Translations under genes and position numbers: made by a program
In this document: one piece after another, positions 6,916 to 10,415 of the stretch
Layout of the letters: every line of letters starts with the position of its first letter
How positions within the stretch are numbered: the first letter of the stretch is position 1
The notes under the pieces: model-generated
The model's input: only the letters and a program-made list of their open reading frames with translations
The model's database searches: none
Told to the model about the DNA's origin: nothing
Assembly: GCA_023423475.1 (NCBI GenBank)
Contig: JAFAFN010000257.1
Span: 1 to 10,415, forward strand
Direction: 5' to 3'
Length of the DNA: 10,415 nucleotides
Source of the DNA: Actinomycetes bacterium
Lineage (GTDB): Bacteria; Actinomycetota; Acidimicrobiia; Acidimicrobiales; Microtrichaceae

Positions 6916-7677
6916 ATGATTACAATTACAAGAGAGAATAATATGAAATTAATGGCTAGGTATCCCGACAACTATTTTGACCTTGCCATAGTTGACCCAC
7001 CTTATGGAATTTTGAATAAAACCAAACGAGGAGGAGACCATAAATTTAATATGGATGAATACAGTCAATGGGACGTAAAACCCGATGACGAGTATTTTAA
7101 TGAGTTATTTCGTGTTTCAAAAAATCAGATTATTTGGGGCGGAAATTATTTTGGACAGATTTGGGCAAGAAGTCCATACAATAAAGGATTTATTATTTGG
7201 GACAAAAACCAACCCGAAACACTTAATAACTTTTCAATGGCTGAAATGGCTTGGTCATCATTAGACAAACCATCAAAAATTTTTAGATTTAGTGTAAGGA
7301 AAAATAGAAATAAAATTCACCCAACACAAAAACCAGTTGAGCTTTACGAATGGCTTTTGAAAATGTACGCTAATCAAGGTGATAAAATTTTAGATACACA
7401 TTTAGGAAGTGGAACGATTGCGATTGCTTGTTATAATGCAGGATTGAGTTTGACAGCTTGCGAAATCAGCGAAACATATTATTTAAAAGCATTGGACAAA
7501 ATAAAGGAAGTTGTTCCCGAAAGTGCAATCCATACGAATGATATGGATGCTTTTTCTTTGACATTTCCCGAACAAAAAACATCGAAAAATGAGCTTCATA
7601 AATTATACACAGAACACGTTGAACAATTAAGACTGTTCAAAGAAGAACGAGCAAAATATTACGCAAGTATAAGATAG
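6916..7677 (+). CDS. Beta-class DNA methyltransferase (DPPY type, probably N6-adenine)
   Basis: A 253-residue amino-methyltransferase with motif order IV - recognition - X - I, i.e. beta class. Motif IV VDPPYG is at 26-31, HPTQKPVELYEWLLKMY at 135-151, and the SAM-binding motif LDTHLGSGTIAIA at 159-171. The DPPY tetrad favours N6-adenine over N4-cytosine, though sequence alone does not settle this. A short tail from 205 ends in charged helices. It lies 8 bases after the endonuclease and is the last gene of the operon. With the C5 enzyme it gives one methyltransferase per strand of a non-palindromic target, which is inference from gene content. The ATG at 6916 is chosen; a second Met is at residue 10. 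Confidence 0.9.
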   Translation: MITITRENNMKLMARYPDNYFDLAIVDPPYGILNKTKRGGDHKFNMDEYSQWDVKPDDEYFNELFRVSKNQIIWGGNYFGQIWARSPYNKGFIIWDKNQPETLNNFSMAEMAWSSLDKPSKIFRFSVRKNRNKIHPTQKPVELYEWLLKMYANQGDKILDTHLGSGTIAIACYNAGLSLTACEISETYYLKALDKIKEVVPESAIHTNDMDAFSLTFPEQKTSKNELHKLYTEHVEQLRLFKEERAKYYASIR

Positions 7678-7690
7678 TTAGCCAACTCAT

Positions 7691-7755
7691 TTGGTAGCAC
7701 ATTTGTATTTTTAGCCAACACACAAAGACAAACAAAAATACAAAAGAGCTACCAA
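7691..7755 (+). terminator. Long interrupted hairpin after the R-M operon
   Basis: TTGGTAGC (7691-7698) pairs with GCTACCAA (7748-7755) and TTTGTATTTTT (7702-7712) with AAAAATACAAA (7734-7744). A small internal loop and a 21-base terminal loop separate the arms. It begins 14 bases after the last R-M stop and could end transcription before the recombination site, or protect the mRNA 3' end. No T-run follows, so a classical intrinsic terminator is not certain. Confidence 0.4.
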
Positions 7756-7796
7756 TCCAACGCACCACAATGCGACAGACTAACGAAATCGAAAAA

Positions 7797-7944
7797 AGGG
7801 CAGCAGATAACAGCAGTTTGGCAAAATGGCGGGTTCAGTGCTAAATTGAACATTCGGTTTTCAAATGAAAATTTGTACAATATTGAAAGTAAGTACTTCT
7901 AAATCCGCCACTTCGCCAAGCTGCAAAACGTTAGCCGTAATTAT
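7797..7944 (+). repeat. S3: attC-like site between cassettes 3 and 4 (short type)
   Basis: Cores are TAAC ending at 7811 and GTTA at 7930, 132 bases across the boxes, the same as S1. Arms are TTGGCAAAATGGCGG (7818-7832) and CCGCCACTTCGCCAA (7905-7919), with the same AGCAG/GCTGC extension and 6- and 10-base spacers. The whole site is closely similar to S1, with changes mainly in the central loop. With the hairpin before it and the leader after it, this accounts for the 315-base gene-free stretch 7678-7992. Confidence 0.85.
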
Positions 7945-9476
7945 TTTTGGAACATAATCATAAATATTATTATTTTGTTAAAAATTGTACTTATGAATTT
8001 TTTTACAAAATTGTTTGGCCTACATCAAGGTGAAGAAAAACCAGAAAAAGTAAGAGAAAGTATAATATCTAATATTTCATTTCGAGGTGCAAATCTTTGG
8101 ATTTTGGCATGTGCAATTTTAGTTGCATCGGTTGGTCTTAATGTTAATTCAACTGCTGTAATCATTGGTGCCATGCTTATTTCTCCACTTATGGGACCTA
8201 TTGTTGGAAGCGGATTTGCATTGGCCACTTATGATTTCGATTTACTGAAAAGATCAATTAAGAATCTTTTTATTGCAACTCTGGTTGGTTTTATTGTATC
8301 TGCAACATACTTTTATCTAAGTCCTTTTAAAGAGGCTCAATCGGAATTATTAGCGAGAACTTCACCCACTATTTACGATGTTTTAATTGCTTTTTTTGGA
8401 GGAATTGTAGGTGCAATTTCCATAACACGTATCGACAAAGGAAATCCAATTCCTGGTGTTGCAATTGCCACGGCTCTTATGCCGCCACTCTGTACAGCCG
8501 GTTTTGGATTAGCGACTTTAAATTTTAAATATATTGCAGGAGCATTATATTTATATTCGATCAACTGTTTTTTTATAGGAATTTCTACTTTCCTCATAAT
8601 TAAATATTTAAAATACGAACCAATAAAAACAGAAAATAAAAACTTCGACAAAAAAGTTAAAACAACAATTTATCTTTTAATGGCTCTAATGATCATTCCA
8701 AGTTTCTATCTTGCATATACTTTGTTACAAGAAAAAAAATATTCCCAAAGCACAGAAAATTTTATAAATAATGAGTTTTATAACAAAGGATATACAATCA
8801 TTTATAAAAATATAGATTATAACTCTAATCCTAAAAAAATACAATTAGCTTTATTAAGTAAAAAATTCGATAGCACAGAAATAATAATTCTTAATCAAAA
8901 ATTATTGAATTATAATTTAACAAATACTAAGTTAGAAATTAAACAAAACACTTCTGATCTAAGAAAAGATATATTGGCGGAAATAAAGAAGAATACAAAT
9001 AACATCTCTGAGAAAGATTTACAAATCAACAATTTATCTAATGAAATAAATTCTTACAAAGTAGGAAATAACGAAATTAACAAGGAAGTTAAAATACTTT
9101 TTCCTGAAATTAATGAAATATATTTTGGAAAAATACATAATTATAAAAAGCCTGATTCGATAACTACAAGAACTGCAATTATCTATAAAAGTGAAAAAAA
9201 TATAGACGAATCAAAATTTAAAAGCTGGCTCATCACAAGGTTTAATGACAAAAAAATAATGGTTATTAATGAAAAATAATATAACTACGGCTAACATTGT
9301 ATTGGCAAAATGCGGGGTTAAATGTAAAATTGAAAAATTTGAAATATTTAGCCGCCAATATTTTTCAATTCCACATTTTTGTTTAATTTAGTTCCATTGA
9401 AAAAATATTGGCTCCGTTTGGTCGAAAATTGAACTAAAGTTCATTTTTAGCCCGCACTTCGCCAATACTTTTTCCG
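7931..9476 (+). mobile_element. Cassette 4: DUF389 membrane protein
   Basis: Single-gene integron-like cassette. The ends GTTAGCCGTAATTAT (7930-7944) and ATAACTACGGCTAAC (9281-9295) are complementary at 14 of 15 positions, position 11 excepted. The coding sequence stops one base before the 3' repeat. A 48-base AT-rich leader separates the 5' repeat from the ATG at 7993. Confidence 0.78.
7993..9279 (+). CDS. DUF389 integral membrane protein
   Basis: A 428-residue protein from ATG 7993 (an in-frame TTG at 7975 would add six residues and seems less likely). After a short charged N-terminus come about six or seven membrane segments, roughly 35-50, 55-78, 91-110, 127-147, 152-174, 182-206 and 224-245. 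The conserved DUF389 signatures are STAVIIGAMLISPLMGPI (53-70) and a GVAIATALMPPLCTAGFGLA segment (155-174). DUF389 proteins are widespread in Bacteroidota and other bacteria and have no firmly established role; transport or envelope stress has been suggested. The last 180 residues are soluble, rich in Lys, Asn and Ile, and not part of the DUF389 core; they may form a sensor or partner-binding domain. It appears intact and is alone in its cassette. Confidence 0.85.
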   Translation: MNFFTKLFGLHQGEEKPEKVRESIISNISFRGANLWILACAILVASVGLNVNSTAVIIGAMLISPLMGPIVGSGFALATYDFDLLKRSIKNLFIATLVGFIVSATYFYLSPFKEAQSELLARTSPTIYDVLIAFFGGIVGAISITRIDKGNPIPGVAIATALMPPLCTAGFGLATLNFKYIAGALYLYSINCFFIGISTFLIIKYLKYEPIKTENKNFDKKVKTTIYLLMALMIIPSFYLAYTLLQEKKYSQSTENFINNEFYNKGYTIIYKNIDYNSNPKKIQLALLSKKFDSTEIIILNQKLLNYNLTNTKLEIKQNTSDLRKDILAEIKKNTNNISEKDLQINNLSNEINSYKVGNNEINKEVKILFPEINEIYFGKIHNYKKPDSITTRTAIIYKSEKNIDESKFKSWLITRFNDKKIMVINEK

Positions 9477-9490
9477 TTAGGCGATATTTT
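9281..9490 (+). repeat. S4: attC-like site between cassettes 4 and 5 (long type)
   Basis: Cores are GGCTAAC (9289-9295) and GTTAGGC (9476-9482); both fit the integron consensus RYYYAAC / GTTRRRY exactly. Span is 194 bases. Arms are TTGGCAAAATGCGGG (9302-9316) and CCCGCACTTCGCCAA (9451-9465); the changed GCGGG/CCCGC pair relative to S1-S3 is compensatory. The inner hairpin is CCAATATTTTTCAAT (9355-9369) with ATTGAAAAAATATTGG at about 9396-9411. With the promoter region it fills the gene-free stretch before the antitoxin. Confidence 0.87.
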
Positions 9491-9512
9491 ATAAAAACTA
9501 TACGCTTAAATA

Positions 9513-9540
9513 TTTTGTTTCAAAATTTTATGTAAATTTG
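9513..9540 (+). promoter_or_regulatory. Candidate promoter for the toxin-antitoxin pair
   Basis: TAAATTTG (9533-9540) matches the Bacteroidota -7 element TAnnTTTG, 18 bases before the antitoxin ATG. TTTTG at 9513-9517 could be the -33 element, though the 15-base spacer is slightly short. The transcript leader would be only about 12-14 bases. Confidence 0.45.
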
Positions 9541-9558
9541 AGATAAATAATTTGCAAA

Positions 9559-9801
9559 ATGAGTACAGCTGAGTTGAAACTTAAATTAGAATTGATCAAT
9601 AAAATAACCGAATTAAAAGAAATTCGGATTATTAAAGAATTAAAAAAACTTCTTGATTTCGAACTTGATGAAGAAATTTTCGAACTATCGAAAAAACAAA
9701 AAAATCGTATTATGAAAGCAAGAAAAGAATATACTAATGGAGAAACTTTTACAAATGATGAAGTAGAAAACGAAATTGAACAATGGCTAAACGAAAAATA
9801 A
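9559..9801 (+). CDS. Antitoxin of a ParE/RelE-type module
   Basis: An 80-residue, highly charged, mainly helical protein with no membrane segment. It has the N-terminal Leu/Ile/Lys/Glu pattern of small Bacteroidota antitoxins that precede ParE toxins, then a KKQKNRIMKARKEYTNGETFTNDEVENEIEQWL tail, described here as residues 45-77, resembling the C-terminal segment that wraps the toxin in addiction-module antitoxins. It overlaps the toxin gene by 19 bases, which implies translational coupling. It would neutralise the toxin and probably repress the shared promoter. The family assignment rests on gene order, size and tail pattern. Confidence 0.75.
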   Translation: MSTAELKLKLELINKITELKEIRIIKELKKLLDFELDEEIFELSKKQKNRIMKARKEYTNGETFTNDEVENEIEQWLNEK

Positions 9802-10088
9802 TTTGGACCAAATCTGCAAAATTTGAACGAAAAGAAATTTTGATTTATTGGATTAATAGAACAAAATCTAAAACCTATAGCAAAAAACTTAACAAATTAT
9901 TTAGTGAAGCCGTAAATCTTTTATCTGAACATCCGAAAATCGGAAGAACCACAAATGATGGGGAAACTCGAATAAATATTGTTCGAGACTATTTAATTTT
10001 CTATGAATTTACAGAAAAAGAACTAATTGTTCAATCAATTTGGGACGCAAGACGAGATGAAAATGACACCGAATTTGATTACACCTAA
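9783..10088 (+). CDS. RelE/ParE-superfamily toxin
   Basis: A 101-residue protein with the ParE/RelE fold pattern. It starts with IIWTKSAKFERKEILIYW, continues with a helical pair to SEAVNLLSEHPKIGR (41-55), and ends with strands RINIVRDYLIFYEF and ELIVQSIWDARRDE. The PxxGR, R...VRDYLIFYEF and IWDARR elements are typical of ParE-type toxins, which poison gyrase, while RelE relatives cut ribosome-bound mRNA. The target here cannot be decided by eye. It overlaps the antitoxin's end, and its stop is 6 bases before the 3' terminal repeat of the cassette. Confidence 0.85.
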   Translation: MAKRKIIWTKSAKFERKEILIYWINRTKSKTYSKKLNKLFSEAVNLLSEHPKIGRTTNDGETRINIVRDYLIFYEFTEKELIVQSIWDARRDENDTEFDYT

Positions 10089-10094
10089 AATAAA

Positions 10095-10304
10095 AAAACA
10101 TCGCCTAACAGTGTATTGGCAAAATGCGGGGCGAAACGCAAGTTGAAATATTTTTAGCATTTATCCGCCGATTGCTTTTTCCGTATTGATTATTTTTGTA
10201 ATTTAACAATCCGAAAAAAGCATCGGCTACGCTCAGTTCTGAATTGAACTTTTCGTCCAATCCAGCCCGCACTTCGCCAATACTTTTTCGTTATGTGAAA
10301 GCTG
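10095..10304 (+). repeat. S5: attC-like site between cassettes 5 and 6 (long type)
   Basis: Cores are GCCTAAC (10103-10109) and GTTATGT (10290-10296), span 194 bases. Arms are TTGGCAAAATGCGGG (10116-10130) and CCCGCACTTCGCCAA (10266-10280). The inner hairpin is CCGATTGCTTTTTCCG (about 10167-10182) with CCGAAAAAAGCATCGG (about 10210-10225), followed by CTACG as in S2. The 3' spacer is 9 bases instead of 10. The stretch 10089-10370 consists of this site plus the leader of cassette 6. Confidence 0.86.
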
Positions 10305-10345
10305 AGAAAAACAGTACATCAAATCAAAATTTGAAAATTAATTTG

Positions 10346-10353
10346 TAATTTTG
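10346..10353 (+). promoter_or_regulatory. Candidate -7 promoter element, cassette 6
   Basis: TAATTTTG fits TAnnTTTG and lies 17 bases before the ATG at 10371, almost the same position as in cassette 5. The best upstream TTTG (10330-10333) is only 12 bases away, so the -33 element is uncertain. Confidence 0.35.
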
Positions 10354-10370
10354 ATTTAAATAAATTGAAA

Positions 10371-10415
10371 ATGGATATTCAAACAAGAAAACTAGAATTT
10401 ATTAAGGAATTTTTG
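10371..10415 (+). CDS. Partial small protein, probable toxin-antitoxin antitoxin
   Basis: Fifteen codons (MDIQTRKLEFIKEFL) are visible before the window ends. The start resembles small helical antitoxins that precede RelE/ParE toxins in Bacteroidota, and the spacing to the candidate -7 element mirrors cassette 5. If so, a toxin gene should follow directly. The assignment rests on very little sequence. Confidence 0.45.
   Translation, partial: MDIQTRKLEFIKEFL

Larger units (their letters stand above)
3798..7930 (+). mobile_element. Cassette 3: complete restriction-modification operon
   Basis: A cassette of about 4.1 kb. The ends GTTATCTGCAACCCT (3797-3811) and AGGGCAGCAGATAAC (7797-7811) are complementary at 13 of 15 positions, with mismatches at 10 and 11; position 11 is again A opposite C. 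It holds four tightly spaced genes (XRE regulator, C5 methyltransferase, endonuclease, DPPY methyltransferase) behind what looks like their own promoter. This is large for an integron cassette, which normally carries one or two genes. No relic site separates the genes, so it appears to move as one unit. Confidence 0.75.
9477..10290 (+). mobile_element. Cassette 5: type II toxin-antitoxin module
   Basis: Two-gene integron-like cassette. The ends GTTAGGCGATATTTT (9476-9490) and AAAACATCGCCTAAC (10095-10109) are complementary at 14 of 15 positions, position 11 excepted. It has its own candidate promoter. Toxin-antitoxin cassettes with their own promoters are characteristic of large chromosomal integrons, where they are thought to limit cassette loss. 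Confidence 0.78.
10291..10415 (+). mobile_element. Cassette 6 (left end only)
   Basis: Starts at the GTTATGTGAAAGCTG terminal repeat (10290-10304), which has the invariant A at position 11 seen in all five complete cassettes. The cassette continues beyond the window. Its first gene appears to be another small antitoxin. Confidence 0.65.

Noticed and set aside
7677..7683. GTTAGCC, identical to the start of cassette 4, just after the R-M operon
   Set aside because: No stem arms precede it, position 11 of the following sequence is not A, and cassette 3's true end at 7797-7811 matches its start. TTAGCCAAC recurs at about 7711-7719, so it looks like local repetition.
2240..10304. CRISPR array
   Set aside because: The repeats are 130-210 bases, imperfectly palindromic, and separated by whole genes of different size, not by short uniform spacers.

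Overview
The window looks like chromosomal accessory DNA from a low-GC Bacteroidota bacterium (Flavobacteriia or Cytophagia type). The reasons are AT-rich codon use, starts without clear Shine-Dalgarno sequences, candidate promoters of the TTTG...TAnnTTTG type, and protein families common in that phylum (a tandem CxxC small protein, DUF389 membrane protein, S41 peptidase, ParE-type toxin modules). Every supported gene is on the + strand.

The main result is that the whole window is an array of gene cassettes resembling an integron array. Six related intergenic sites (S0 at 1-138 partial, S1 2240-2387, S2 3601-3811, S3 7797-7944, S4 9281-9490, S5 10095-10304) separate the gene units. The five complete sites begin with ...TAAC, contain a stem TTGGCAAAATG(G)CGG / CCG(C)CACTTCGCCAA, and end in GTTA. 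Each complete cassette starts with GTTA plus a cassette-specific sequence and ends with its reverse complement, which is the hallmark of integron attC R'/R'' boxes. The complementarity runs for about 15 bases rather than 7. In all five complete cassettes position 11 is an A facing a C on the top strand, which is a T.G wobble on the bottom strand. No integrase is in the window.

Layout: cassette 1 (125-2373) has a small double CxxC protein, a terminator-like hairpin and a DUF262-DUF1524 (GmrSD-like) defence protein. Cassette 2 (2374-3797) has a secreted S41 peptidase that fills nearly all of its non-site sequence. Cassette 3 (3798-7930) carries a four-gene restriction-modification operon: XRE regulator, C5-cytosine methyltransferase, PD-(D/E)XK endonuclease and a beta-class DPPY methyltransferase. 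Cassette 4 (7931-9476) has a DUF389 membrane protein. Cassette 5 (9477-10290) has an overlapping antitoxin/ParE-toxin pair. Cassette 6 (from 10291) starts a probable second antitoxin that runs off the window.

Together the genes form a stockpile of phage defence (GmrSD-like protein, R-M system) and addiction modules (TA, R-M), with a secreted enzyme and a membrane protein. This is the kind of cargo seen in sedentary chromosomal integrons. By the integron model the array reads left to right, so a recombinase and attachment site would be expected upstream of position 1. That polarity, and any relation to true integrons, is inference.
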